A stretch of 64,000 nucleotides of DNA from Trichoplax sp. H2 (Eukaryota; Placozoa; Uniplacotomia; Trichoplacea). The translations under genes and the position numbers were made by a program. The notes below the pieces were generated by a model. The model had not been told where the DNA came from and did no database searches. It worked only from the letters and a program-made list of their open reading frames with translations. The DNA is taken from positions 186,001 through 250,000 of the forward strand of contig NOWV01000087.1 in the NCBI GenBank assembly GCA_003344405.1. The letters run 5' to 3'. Numbering within the stretch: position 1 is the first letter of the stretch; every line of letters begins with the position of its first letter. Shown here piece by piece: positions 26,001 through 38,991 of the stretch.

Positions 26001-29000
26001 GAGATTTAGTTTAAATGATTGTTTTCTACTCTAATAAGCTATACTAATAAGCCTTTCACAAAAAAATTCGAAACTTTCGGGAAAATTAAATTATAACATT
26101 TATACCGAATTTATTCTTCCAGATTTCAAAGGAAAAGTTGTGAAGATCATTAACGTTGTCATGATTTCAGTATCGCGAAGATAAATGCCCACTAATAACA
26201 AGCTAAATCTATATAGTTATATGAAACATTAAATAGATATTATCACCCAACACTATACTTAAATTTTAGAATGGAAGCATAAATTTCACAGATCGATTAA
26301 AAAACAAATTCGGGCGATTTAGACTAACAAGCATAAACCTAATAATAAAATGATAATTATTTTGTGTTATTCAAAGTTTTCCTAGCAGGATAAGATTCTT
26401 CTATTTCTGGACCGTACTTACTCTACAAATAATTATATATTTCTTTCAGGATAGATAACTCGCTCATGTATAAGGCAATCTGAGTGAGATAATCTCTATT
26501 TTGAAAAAATGATGCGCTTTAATGGAATGCAACCATAGTGAAAGGATTCAATATCGTAAAGCACTATCAGGATAGAAGGAGATATGGTTTAATTCACAAT
26601 AACGACTACTGGGTGCCCTAACCTAATCCTACCTTGAAATTAATTTGTTTTTGTGTCGATGTTGAGCTTGACGTTGAACATACTATAGGCTAAATAATAT
26701 TTTCGTTCATTAGTACTGTTGTTTGCTCTAATAGCTAGGATAATTACGATAATCAACCTTCCATCCTGTCACAAAACAGCTTTGCAACAAGATAACGTAA
26801 TGTACAATCAATAAGACAATTTCTTGAACCACGTATCAAGGAACGATATCTGCACTAATCAGGGACGCTTTTGCTCTATTAGCAGACTACACAAAGACGT
26901 AAACGCTTCGTATTTTACGTTAAACACTAAATTTAAGAATTAAACTTATCACGCGATATATTGTGTTTATGTACTCTTCCTTAACAGTTCATGAGTCATA
27001 GTCAGTACGATTAACTTTGAAATCATTCACTGAATTGGATATTGATTTTAGCTACTGCTTCCTAATGCAGACAACAGTATTTGCGAATATAGAAATCTGA
27101 TGACTAATACAGAATAGTCCAATTACGATATATCCAACAACGGGACATTTCCACGATAATTTACAATCTACCATAAGTAAGTTACAATCAAAATGATTCG
27201 AACTGTAAGTATATAATTCGTATTCCCTAATATAACTTTTAATTTTGGTATATGTATATATGTTACTATCATGAAAAGCCAGTGCTATATTAAAACACAG
27301 TATATCCAAATTAGAAGTTAACTAAATAAGGATAAACTAACAAAATTATCCTAACATAGATATTTCTACGCTAATACAGTACATAACACTGTCGCACATC
27401 CATGAAGCATAAATAGTATATGACGTCATCAAGTATTCCATCTTTTAAAATTTTAAATTTCCTGTAACTGGCATTACAAAAGCTACACTGTAAAGTAATT
27501 AACTTTTGATACCAGTAGTTACATGCATTTGCGAAAATTTATTCCTGGATTTAAATTTCCGATTAAATCGAGAATGATTTCATAGCTTAATACTTCATTC
27601 AAACTATAGAGAATTATGAAATATTATTATCTTATTAAAGTCTAATATATATTGATTCTAATGAATTGTAACATGCTATGCCAGAATTTATCCCAATATC
27701 TCTTAACAGTTAGACGGCATTAGGGTATAGCAGTGTAGTTTTTCTATGAATATTAGAATAAAAAAATTACAAGTAAAAAATTTTTACTACTAATAGCTAG
27801 CATCTTGGTGCATTAATATTAAATTAGGATTTGTGTAAGCTTACTTTGGAATAAGTTGATTAAACTTAAAATCAAATCCCAAAGATTTCTATAATATGAA
27901 ATTTTATCCAAGCGTTATGAATCACCTTTTATTAGATTAACATCCGTTTCTGGTGCATTAAAACAAAATAATTAGCATCTAACCAATTGAAAGATCTAAT
28001 TGTTTCTTGATCAAATTTATTCCTTTAAATTAGAGAAAATTTAGAGATATATCTTTTATTTGACGATCATGCTTCCGCAACGGTCGTGATTCGCGAAAAA
28101 TTCTATATAAAGTAATTATTATTTACAGTACGGCACAAGTTAAGGCAATAATCGGTTTGAATAATAATACTAGGGATATAATTCACAAACTTATTATAGA
28201 TTATGTTCAATCTGTAAAGTAATTAATCTAAAATTAGTTTTATTTTCGTTTAATTTATAATAATAGCTTTAATTGATTTTATCAAGCGAGTTATAATATA
28301 TTGGAATATTTATAATCGTCATCTACTCATATGTTATAGAAAATCAGCATTAAAAAATATAAACTAAAGTGAAATTTGTTAATTAATATTAGAAAATAAC
28401 ACCTTTACACTGTAGAATATGCTTAGAGTCTGTATTCACAGCATAAATTCAGCAATATACAGCAAATCGTTTCACTAGGCGGAATACTTCCGAGATCGAT
28501 TCAATCACACTTTTAATACTTTAGCCTTGTAAAAGACAACAAAGGCGTTACTAAGGCGTTTAGCTTTTGGAATATACTATAATGCATTCTTATCTAGGTT
28601 GTTTACTAAGTAAGCAATACTATGATCAATGCATTAAAATTAATCGACTTAAATTATATATATCGTGTAGGTAATAGCTGCGGATTTACATGAATTTAAG
28701 GTGAGTAACAATTTACTAACGCTAGATAGATGCCAGGTGTTGACTGTAATACAACTGTAATAATGAATACCTAGATTTCTAACTGGATCAATGCATCATT
28801 CTGATTTCCAGCATCCTGTACTTTAGAAATTATTAATAAATTTTTTACTTCCATATTAATTAAGGGTCCCTACTCTGACTTTAAAACGGAAACTTCAAAA
28901 CGCAAGTTTCACTCCTTTGAATTTGCGTTAATATTTAGCTACATATTAAATATCACAATCCAATATTATATCGAGCAGAATAAGAGTGATTTATAAGCCA

Positions 29001-31203
29001 TACGCACATATAATAGAACTATAATTTCATATTGCAATAGTATGTTATGATCATTGGCTAACCTATTTAATAATGATCGATTCGCCAATACTTTAACGAG
29101 TATAAATCTTATATACTCGATGTCATATCCAGAAATAAAGAGCAGATGCTGCAGAATAAATTAAAACAGCAAATAAGTTATATAAAAGTATATATATATA
29201 TGTTACGGTATGTTATATATACATGCGTGTATCTGTTTGTTTACTTGTATGCGTACGTGCAGAGAGTAGAAATCAATGTAAAGCAATTCACCTATAGTAT
29301 ATATATACATAGAATTTTATGTTGTATTTAACTTAAAAATAAATCAGAATAATATTTGCTGTCAAGACAACAATTATACTGTAAACTATCAACCATTATG
29401 TGTAAGGTCACTGTCATATGTTTAGACTATAAAGTATAGCGCCAGTATAATACAATGATATGCGGATATCGTATGAAGGCTAAACCAAGTAAAAATTTTC
29501 TATAGCGCCCATTACGAGAAAAATGTTCGCCTAAGATTTCGCAATACGAGCTGATACAATCATATATTATTTTCATTGATCACATTAACACTGAGCTTTT
29601 ATATTTGTGATGAGAATGATAATAAAATAGAGATCATGACTTCTAATAGCACCCATATCGTAATATCTGTTCGACATCACATTTATCGGAGTAACTTTGT
29701 TAATAAATTTACATAAATAACATACGAGCATTACTATGTAAATGTGTCTGAGCAGGGTAGATTATCCCAATAAAATTTGGTGAAAGGTATAAGTAAAATG
29801 GGCCGGAGATATCAAAGTTATCCAAAATGAAATAAACGATAGGTTCTTTTGTAATACAGTCTGTGAATACTAAAACCGTAGATATAATGGTATAGAGCAT
29901 ACAGTTATTACTGATATTTTCCCAAAACTGCAATAGCAAGTAGGTTTAGGGATAGAGAGCAATCAAATCGTACAAGTATGCATCTGCATTTACATATAAA
30001 TATCACGCCGCGAAAGACAAATCGAAAATAATCTTTTGAAAAATTTAAATCATAATTACAAATATTTTTTCAGAACAAATTTGCAATGAAATCAACAGAA
30101 ATTTCGGATTTTCTATAATACGAGTAGGTATCAGGAATTAGCTATCGTAATTTTTAAAAGTAACGCTTATCAATAGATATAGTTATTAATCACGCCTGGC
30201 AGAAATCCTTATTTAACGTGTTTAATCCTAAAGCTTGATTATCTATTAGTAATTAGGATTACTTATTTTTGAGTTAATATTGTTGATACATGCTAACGAT
30301 GGCTAGTTTTGAGGAATAAAGCCTAATGAATAAAATAGATTGAATCAAAAGTGACTATTAACCTACTACTTTATCCATATACGATAGTGAGTAGTCAATT
30401 TAGAAATAAATTTAGATACTTTTCATTTTTAACTAAGTTATGACTAATGCTGAACAAACAGTATAAATTAACTATTGCTTTAGCTAATCAACCGAATAAA
30501 ATTTGACTAGAAATCTTGATAAACAGCATAGAAGTCTCATGAATGGATCGCCTACTTTATTAGTTATTTAACTTTCAGCATTATTACATACAACGTAGGT
30601 AGCAAAACAAATTGAGGCAAACAGCTTTATCAATTGTTTAGCAATATTGAGAATAATGATATGATTGTGACTAAATAGCGAGCTGAATTATACGGTAAAA
30701 AACTGTCTTTGACAAGAAATGTGAGGGAAAAATGGCAAATGGTGATCAATTAAACTTTCTAAAAATCTTTTAATGTAATATTGTAAAACTATGATATTCA
30801 ATTTGTTTCAATACATAACCTAGCGTATTTACAGTAATATCCTAGGAAATAATTTGGGAATTTTTATAATTGTAATGAATTTGATTCATTACCCGAAGGT
30901 TGTTCTCTCATACACGTACATCTGCCGGACTATAGATGGTCTACATATTTTTAAATTTGCTCATGACAACAGCATATCCGGCATTGACTAAAATCTTTGT
31001 AATAGCATTCATCTTCTTGCTGATAACATAAATAGAACTATGGTAATATTACACCATATGGTTATATTATAATAACCACTTGGTAATGATAAGACTAAGA
31101 AAAGTATTACTTAAATTGATGATATAATAATTTACTCTTGGTGAGAAGATAAATAACAATATACACAAGTACGTATCCATGAAGTCATTAGGCGTCCCCA
31201 TAG
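23089..31203. other. Gene-poor AT-rich interval
   Basis: About 8 kb with no recognisable gene. ATTAAA at 23154, 66 bases past the globin 2 stop, may be its polyadenylation signal. The remaining frames (for example near 27052-27309 and 29709-29939) are random-looking. A short TA/CA-rich microsatellite-like tract lies near 29190-29240. I saw no transposase, reverse transcriptase or terminal repeats. Confidence 0.5.
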
Positions 31204-32139
31204 TTATATCTTTTTTTTAAATCGGAAGATATAAAGAAATTTTAGACGAAAGTTTGTACTATTCATAGCATAGATTAGTGGATTCCAACAGGAATTAGCA
31301 TAGCCAAATAAACGAGCTACAAAAAATAGCTTGTCTTCTGTTTCATCTGCATTTCTCGGGGGAAAAATGATTGATGAATATGTTATAGATACAATGTAAA
31401 AGGGTAGCCATGATATGACTTGCACTATTACTACGGTAACTGCAGTTCGCATAGCTTTACGATGTAATTTCATATTAACACATATTTTTTGCTCACTGTG
31501 AACGCTGTTATTTGATTTATAGACCATATAAATATAAGTTGAGGATGCAATAAAAACTGGCAAAGCATGCAAAGTAACACCACCGAAAGCAATATAAACT
31601 CGATCTGATGTATCAGTCCAATTGGCTTGACATGTACTATAGTCACCTTGTGTTTGTACATTGGAAATAATTAACTTGGGTATGGCATAGATGCCTGATA
31701 GTAACCAAGTCATAGATATCATTACTTTCCGTCTTTTACGATTAAATATTTTACTAAATGTTAACGGATAAACGATAGCATACAATCGCTCAAATGTAAT
31801 TGCTAAAACTGAAGTGGCTGACGCTGCAATGGATAACATTTGTATGAAAGGAATTAGCTTGCATAATAATTCACCAAATATCCAGTCATTACCAGTAAAT
31901 GTCAATATAGTAGCCACTGGCATACAAAATATGCAGACTAATAAATCGGCGATAGCTAAATTAGAGAAAAAATATTGCGTTGCTGAATTGAATTTTCTTT
32001 TTTGCCAATATATTGATAAGACTAACAAATTACTGATAACTCCTAGGATGAAAACGGCACTATAGCAAAATACTTTAGCCAGAATTATCGATTTATAATA
32101 ATTGGTCCGATTAAGACGAAGCTGATCTTTGAAATTCAT
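31204..32139 (-). CDS. Class A (rhodopsin-family) GPCR, intronless
   Basis: A single exon encodes 311 residues with seven hydrophobic segments. Seen in order: an NRT glycosylation site at 10-12; TM1 GVISN (about 33-37); TM2 NLAIADLLV (60-68); Cys93 and Cys170 for the TM3-ECL2 disulfide; FERLYAIVYP (116-125) in place of DRY; TM4 Trp at 145; TM5 ALPVF (192-196); TM6 VISWLPF (241-247); TM7 NPLIY (286-290). The C-tail is short and basic. These are hallmarks of a plasma-membrane peptide- or amine-type receptor, but the ligand cannot be read from sequence. It is related to the receptor at 43931-45049: both have CK[LI][IV]PF in TM3 and ARLFGY before NPxxY. Family members usually run 300-400 residues. 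A pyrimidine tract and AG upstream of the ATG suggest a 5' UTR intron. Confidence 0.93.
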   Translation of the reverse strand: MNFKDQLRLNRTNYYKSIILAKVFCYSAVFILGVISNLLVLSIYWQKRKFNSATQYFFSNLAIADLLVCIFCMPVATILTFTGNDWIFGELLCKLIPFIQMLSIAASATSVLAITFERLYAIVYPLTFSKIFNRKRRKVMISMTWLLSGIYAIPKLIISNVQTQGDYSTCQANWTDTSDRVYIAFGGVTLHALPVFIASSTYIYMVYKSNNSVHSEQKICVNMKLHRKAMRTAVTVVIVQVISWLPFYIVSITYSSIIFPPRNADETEDKLFFVARLFGYANSCWNPLIYAMNSTNFRLKFLYIFRFKKKI

Positions 32140-32625
32140 TTTTTCAATGCGTAAGATTTCCTTTCCTCCGGATAAGAACTAAAAAGATTTTTCTGCCTAC
32201 TTTAGCAGCACATGTAAAAATACACTTCTCTCGATTTGATTAATGTGAATTGTAATAGCCCTAATGGAAAGCAAAAAGACAGTAAATATAAAAAATTTTG
32301 AATTCTTTACAAATAACTTGTACTTAAATTGCCCAATTTTATGCAAGCTTAGTAGTTAAATTTAGTGTACAGGTTATCTATTAACTAGTAATTTATTCTA
32401 TATTCATAATTTTGTATGACTATTACAATTAATATCATATTTTGACATTAAAATTTCAATAATCTTACCACCATAATCTGCTTGCTGTTAACCAGTAATG
32501 AGGCTGTAACTGAAACTTTTAACTGAAATGTTTCAGATACCCGGTAAGGTCTTATTGACGGCAATTAAATGATAATTTCAAATAATGATAAAAGTAACTC
32601 TTCACTTTAGTTAATAATTATAATT
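32140..32625. other. Intergenic, between diverging GPCR and small ORF
   Basis: This holds the 5' flank of the GPCR. I see no gene. On the minus strand a CTTTTTAG acceptor-like site lies near 32182, followed by a purine run GGAGGAAAGG about 20 bases before the start codon. Confidence 0.35.
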
Positions 32626-32757
32626 ATGTACGTATACGATAATATCAGAGGCGTATTATCAGAGATTACTATCCCAAGCATTGATGAGTCACAGAAATCT
32701 TATGCTGATCTGAGAATAATAACCAAAGCAGCTTCTGAATTCAATTTACTTGCTTAA
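32626..32757 (+). CDS. Small open frame of 43 codons, unknown
   Basis: An ATG-initiated frame reads MYVYDNIRGVLSEITIPSID and continues to a stop after SEFNLLA. Its residue use is balanced, unlike the Ile/Lys/Tyr/Asn-rich chance frames around it. An acceptor-like TTCACTTTAG lies 16 bases upstream and GTAAAA directly follows the stop, so it could also be an exon remnant. The GV-x-x-I-x-IPSID-type pattern loosely recalls the start of TatD-like hydrolases, but this is too weak to assign. It lies divergently 487 bp from the GPCR start. Confidence 0.25.
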   Translation: MYVYDNIRGVLSEITIPSIDESQKSYADLRIITKAASEFNLLA

Positions 32758-35700
32758 GTAAAAGTAGAGTATGTAATAACGCGCTTAAGGTGTTAAAATA
32801 TTTCTGATCATCTCTATTCTCTTCGCATAAATCAGTTCATCTTGATTTCTAAATTCGAATGTTCCAATCCGATCTCAACTATTAATTTCAATCCCTATAT
32901 CGTCAATTCCTTTATTATCTCTAATCTATTCGAGTTTGCTGAGCTCTGAATGAATACTTTTATCGAAAGTAACGATAACTGATTGGATCTGGCGTGTTGT
33001 TATGATATTGATTCTTGTTGATTAGGTTACAGATGTTAAGATATTCAGTTGCTAACATAAATGGCAGTAGCCATAACGAATAAGCTGAATATAGTTGTAT
33101 AACCAATCTAATCAAAGGATCTAAATAAAAATTAATTGTCTACTTCATTGTTCTCGATCCTTTTTATGTCATTGATATGTAAGATACTACTGTACTATAG
33201 TTTTCATCAATGGGAGAATAATCAGAGGTTATAACTTGTCTAGTTATAACTCTTTATTAATCTTCGACTGCGGCTTTAGTTTATTCCTATTGCGAGGAAT
33301 TCTATTCAATCTTGTTAAAAGACTGAATTTTGATCTGTGCACTAAAACTATCAATAACTACTTAACAATACCATAATTTCCTACCACCACGACCTGCTAT
33401 ATGCTTTGATAACAGTATAAAAATTACCACAGTATTGAATATTACGAATAACAATTTATATTTGTCTCAGGCATAGGATATATTTAGTAAAATTGCTTTT
33501 ATTCTTTAGCATTCTATTTCAATTGAAAAAAATTGGGAAAAGGGAAAAATACATATACATACTTAATTACTTACTAGCCATCTATCTATCGTACGTTGAT
33601 TCAGGGAGTTTTTATTCACAATTAGTAATTAAAGAATAAAATGATTGAACGTCTTGAGTAGAGACCCCGATTTTCAATTAATGAAATGAATGGTATTTAA
33701 TCAATCACAGCTACACTAATCTTGTTTATTGGTAATGGATAAATTATATCATGTCGACGAATGAATAATTTTACTTTTTTAGATTTCTAATTTTATATTT
33801 TTACGATCATAAAAGAGATCAAAATAGAACGAAAACTTTCAATTCTAAAACAAAATACGGGACTTATGAATGATAGCCAGCACGAATAATTAATTAATCA
33901 AATTGTACTTGTATGATGTTAGCGCCTCGACAATGTCATTTCTGGCGATAGTAGGTCGAATTTTTATGCTTTTTTATATCGTAAATTAAATACACAATAC
34001 AACTTAGTGACAGAAGAAAAAATTACACACTGTTATGTCTTCTCAACTTTTGATTTTGAAATAGAATTCAGATTGAATAGGTATAAATACTGAATAAGAC
34101 AATCGACTGCATGGTAGAATGCTTTTTCATATTTTTCACTATTAAGGGTACCAAAACAGAATATAAAGCCCTTATTCATGTTGCCTCAAAAGGTCTAGAA
34201 GTCGCCGTTTACTAATCGTAGTTATTCTATAGTTATTTTATTTTATAGTTTAGTACAAAAATGAGCTCTTAAATCAACTTATACCAGCGATAAAGATATT
34301 ATTAATTTATAATCGAAAGCTACTACATGCGTGGGAGGAGGAATTCCAAGATGTCGGAGTTTTACAATCATTATCTTGCATGATAGAAAGCTCTAATAAT
34401 GTTAGCATCTTCGTATTAATTAAGAATGGATGTCAAGGAAAAACATAAATACTATAATCGGAGTCGATCAGTTATACAGATTGACTTTTGTACTATAAAT
34501 TGCATAATTTTCCTATCATTTTAATTGAATGAATTATAATTGACAATACTATTGCTGATTGCATTGCACCTGCCATGAAGTCAGTTGAAATTGTACTTGC
34601 ATAAAATAAGAACTAACCTTACCTGTGATAGATTAGAATAATTTTATGTAATCCTTAATGGTTTTATCAATATTGATGGTATTGGAATAGATGACCAGCG
34701 GTAGATCTTTGCTATCCGCTGGTATCATTTCAGTCGGTCAGCTTTTATTGATACAACACCGTAAATATGGATCTAAACATTTTATCATTGTTTCTTTAAT
34801 TATGTGTATCAAGCTGCCTGAAAATTAAAAACCAAAGTAGACAAACTGGTAGTTAATTTCAGGTACTTACCAATAGCTATCGTAGGCTTGCTAACTTAAT
34901 GTTAAAAGAAGTATAAGGATCGAACACTTTCCCACATTAATTTAAAGTCGTTGAAGGAGCACTGTTCTCTTCATATGCTATAAATTTGGACTATGTACTG
35001 GTAAGAATTATCAGTCACATTTGGCAACTTTGATTTTAAATGTAACTTTCTAATGTTCGTTAATAATGAATTCGATAACATTTTACATATTAGTAAAACA
35101 TACATGATTACGATATAGAATAAATCATTTTCCCTATGGAATAATGCCAATTACATGAGTAATAAATTCTTCGGAGGCAAACGCATAATTTATCAAGAAC
35201 TATTAGAAACCTTTCTCATCGTTACATTAAGATTATGACTAGAGATTAAAAGAATACTATCAGGTCTTAATTCAAAATTTAAATATTCAGATTAAACTAA
35301 TTCATTTTCTATTACTTGCGACGATAATTGCTTCGCTGATGCCGCTCAATTAGTTCATTAAAATATATTAAATATGTCCCAAGCATGATCAAGCGATGAT
35401 GTTCATCACCATCAATATTACTGAATAGAGACAAAAATCCTCTAAATACGAATACGCGTATGATCGAATTCATACATATCAAGTATGCATGAACGATCAT
35501 CTAGTGTATTTCAAAGTTATATTTCCAATCCTACTAGCTTGATATGATCAGACTGGAAAATTTACATACACGTATATATACATGCTACAGAAAATACGCA
35601 CGCATAATAAATAATCCTTATTTGAAATTGAAGCGATCATAAAAAATTATAGAAATGCATGTCTAAACAATAAATAATATATACTTAAACGCCAAATCCA

Positions 35701-35962
35701 ATAGGCAACTTAATTTTAGCCGAATGTGGGAATAGAAAGTAATAAAAGTATAAAAGAAGCAAATTCTAACCATTCTAAGCGTTATAGTAACCGATACAAT
35801 GTAAAAATTAAGTCCAAAATAATTAAGAAAATATCCATTTAATTAAGTAAGGATGGAAACTGATTTTAAAAATCTTGAACCAATTAGGAACAATATTAGA
35901 ATAATAATGATTAAAACTTCAAAATCTCATCTAGCCATCTAGGCGATCATTTCCACGGTTAA
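32758..35962. other. Gene-poor interval
   Basis: No recognisable coding exon. It contains an imperfect hairpin near 34690-34726 (CCAGCGG arms). The right end should carry the 3' UTR of the minus-strand aldo-keto reductase; a minus-strand ATTAAA lies near 35838. Confidence 0.4.
34690..34726. repeat. Imperfect GC-rich hairpin
   Basis: The arm at 34690-34704 (GATGACCAGCGGTAG) can pair with 34712-34726 (CTATCCGCTGGTATC) across a 7-base loop, with one bulge and one mismatch. It stands out because its core is GC-rich in very AT-rich DNA. Its function is unknown, and it may be chance. Confidence 0.35.
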
Positions 35963-38900
35963 TTAATGCCCGTTCAATTGTCTACGATATTTAGCTACTT
36001 CAAATCCTTCCCAATCGTTGCTCTTAAGATCTTGGAAATATCTACATAAGATAGTGTAACATTTCAATCATGCATATTCAACACCGCATTTTGAATGTGT
36101 TAACATCTAAAATGTTTCATTTAAAGTTAACCCAGTGAATAATAAACATCAATGGTTACTCCAAAACGATATCATTGATAGATGGCCAATAAAATGTATT
36201 TTACAAGACGATTACTTTATATTTTGAAATGATTAAGGAGGAACTAAAAATGACTTACTTATTTTTGATGTATTTCAACGCTCTAAGTTCAGCTTGGGTT
36301 AGCGGCTCATGCGCAGTAGTAAGATTACTTTTCAAAATATCGATACTTAAAGGAAGTAAATTTGAAAAATTTTACTACTATAATAAGGGATTGATCTCAT
36401 TACTTATTAACGTCATACGCTTATATTAACTGATATGTTAGAGAAACTGTCAAAGATTTCTAATAGAGAAAACTTTATAAGCAGCTGCACAATATAACTT
36501 ACTTTGTCGAGCTAATAACTGTTGTTGCCAATCTCTTGCAGTCAATACAAGAGCGTACAGCTAATTTACATATATCAACGCCAATTTTCTGGAATATATT
36601 ATAAAAGGATGATGTAAAATGACGCGATCAAAACAATTAGCACAAACTTGCAAACTAGATATATAATGTTTAGTGCTCACATTGCAATAATTTACTGCTT
36701 TTCGACAAGCGTCTTTAATTTCAGTAGTAGCTGGATGCCATTCCGGAGGACCACTCTGAGACAGTAAACCCATTCCAATTGGTGCAGCATTAATCACACC
36801 CAACCCACAAGACTACATACAATGGAGTTACGTTGAGGAAAATGAGGCTTATCACTCATACTACGCATAAGCAAATTAAAAAGCACATGGAAAAACTGTA
36901 CCTCAAAAAAGTCCATATAATTCTTTAGTGATGTATCGAATAAACAGTAGCGACAATAGCTAAGAATGGTATCGATCTTTGCATTTTCAGCCACATTTCT
37001 ATATTTCAAAAATTTAAAGGCTTAAATAAATCATTAAAATCTACGTAATTGATAGCTAGAGCAAAGTTATCTCGCTTAAATAAAGAGTCTTCCTTACATG
37101 CAATAAAAATTACCGCTAAGCAAAGATGCGATAGGTTTAGTGTAATACGAGCGTGCAGTAGTCTTTAACAATTGACTATTATAATTAAATTGTCTTACTT
37201 AAGAATGTTTAACGGGTAGCCGGTAATACCAATATATCTCACTTTGCCGCTATCTTTGATCTAATGAATAATTGGTACCATTATCAGGCTAAAATTTTCT
37301 AAAAAGCTTCGTTAAAGTATTTACCATTTTCAGCGCAGGCAAAGTTTCGTTTATAATTTGATCCACAGAAGGAGCAAATTCCAGATCGTGTACCTATGTA
37401 CACATTTATAGTAAATTTTAAGACTCCTTTGTTTAACTCAATCATAATTTATTTGTAATAACAGAGTAGGATAGATTTTTGAGGTTATTGTAAATATTAT
37501 CTCTGAAAATGCCTTACAAATTATAAGCTAGCTGTAAATTACCGTTGTTCACTATGTCGGCGGTCACTAATATACACGTACGAGTAAACTTAAGACCGAC
37601 AATTCTGTTTCATTTAGAAAACTTTTATTGTTTTATGTTATAGAAACTGATAGTAACTGGAAGATAAGCTACCTGCAATATATCTAGGTAGTCAAGTTTC
37701 ATTGTTCTTAGGCTGTTATCAACGCTGGCAAATATTTTTTTCGCAGAGAAATCAAACATCCTGTCAGTACTTGGTTCATAGCGTCCTACTTTAGTTGCAA
37801 TATAATATGCATCTCGTGGGATATTTGGTAATACCTGCTCGTATAAAACATTTCTAATTCAGTAGGAGATGATGTAATGACCTTACAAACACATCAAACG
37901 AATATATTTAAATGATAAGATACCTACTTATACATAAATACATATTTGCAGTATAGGATATGCAGAGTACAGTATAGTAATAACATAAATTATATACTAT
38001 ACTATTGGCGCATATACAAGTTCACAATTTAATTACACTTCAGGTATATCAAAATTTAATAGTTGCACAATAACGTTTACCTTGCCTAAAAGATTTTCAG
38101 ATCTACCATATCCATACCATGGTGCAGTATCAATAAAGTTGATCCCCTGCTTAATGGCGTATTCAACTAACTCAATACCGTCGTTGTCACTAATGCGACT
38201 GTAAAAACTACTAAGAGCAGCACCACCTGTAATTGGTAAATTGGGCATTAAGTACTAAAAAGTTAAGTAGATCACCATCAGGCTGTGTACCGCAAGGGAA
38301 ATATTGAACTTATTTCCACAGCAGTAGCGATTGCTATTATCCAATTCTGATATGATGTATATTAAAATTCTACCAATGGATGTACGAAAGTCTCATAGAA
38401 CAGTTACGATAGTTTCTACTACACACTTACTGCATTACGGTACATTAAGAACTAATGTCAAGTAGACATTAATACTATATCTTTACAGCACGATATGAAG
38501 CATAAAATCCGGGCCTCTTATAAATACTTATTTCTATACGGTCGGAAAGTAGAGCCGCTAAGTATAAACACCAAACTTTTTCTACCTCTTGACAGCAGAT
38601 TTATACCTTAAAACTATCATTCATAGTATTGAAACTGTTATCGGCTATAGTATCAAAGCTACCTATATATCTATCTCAGTACAGCATGCAATAATATTGG
38701 GTATCGCTACGTTGTCAACTAGTACTATATATCGGGACTGGTGAGTGGTAAAGTTGTAATTAATTTCTTTACATCAGCTGATTAGAAAATTGCAATAATG
38801 CAACAACTACATGGACATCATCTGAATAGCTGAAACCTACAATCACACGCGTATTACAGAAGTATATTTTTTGCCATATTAAGTGCAGCAGTTAGGAAGA

Positions 38901-38991
38901 TTTTAAGATTTACTTGTAATATTATAACCAACATACCAAATCCTATTACGGATACATCCATATCCGTGTTACCCAATCGCCTATATTCCAT
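35963..38991 (-). CDS. Aldo-keto reductase, L-galactose dehydrogenase-like
   Basis: Ten exons give 324 residues: 38937-38991, 38081-38226, 37673-37834, 37325-37393, 37199-37260, 36902-36998, 36681-36812, 36503-36588, 36259-36345 and 35963-36041. All junctions are GT-AG and keep frame. The start is MEYRRLG, as usual in the family. The ATG at 38248 lies in an intron just before the true acceptor (TTACAG). The catalytic tetrad is visible: Asp51 and Tyr56 in FIDTAPWYGYG, Lys82 in IATKVGRY, and His123 in VHDLEFAP. Later come GKVRYIGITGYPL, DTILSYCRYC, GLGVINAAPIGMGLL and GPPEWHPA, diagnostic of the L-galactose/D-arabinose dehydrogenase-like branch. The enzyme should be a soluble NAD(P)-dependent (beta/alpha)8 barrel oxidising sugars or reducing aldehydes. 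Plant members make ascorbate; animal members have no settled substrate. Introns are short (64-710 bp). It ends WEGFEVAKYRRQLNGH. Confidence 0.93.

Noticed and set aside
38033-38248. Start of the aldo-keto reductase at the ATG at 38248
   Set aside because: The true exon begins at 38226 after TTACAG. The upstream exon at 38937-38991 encodes MEYRRLG..., the normal family N-terminus, and joins in frame.
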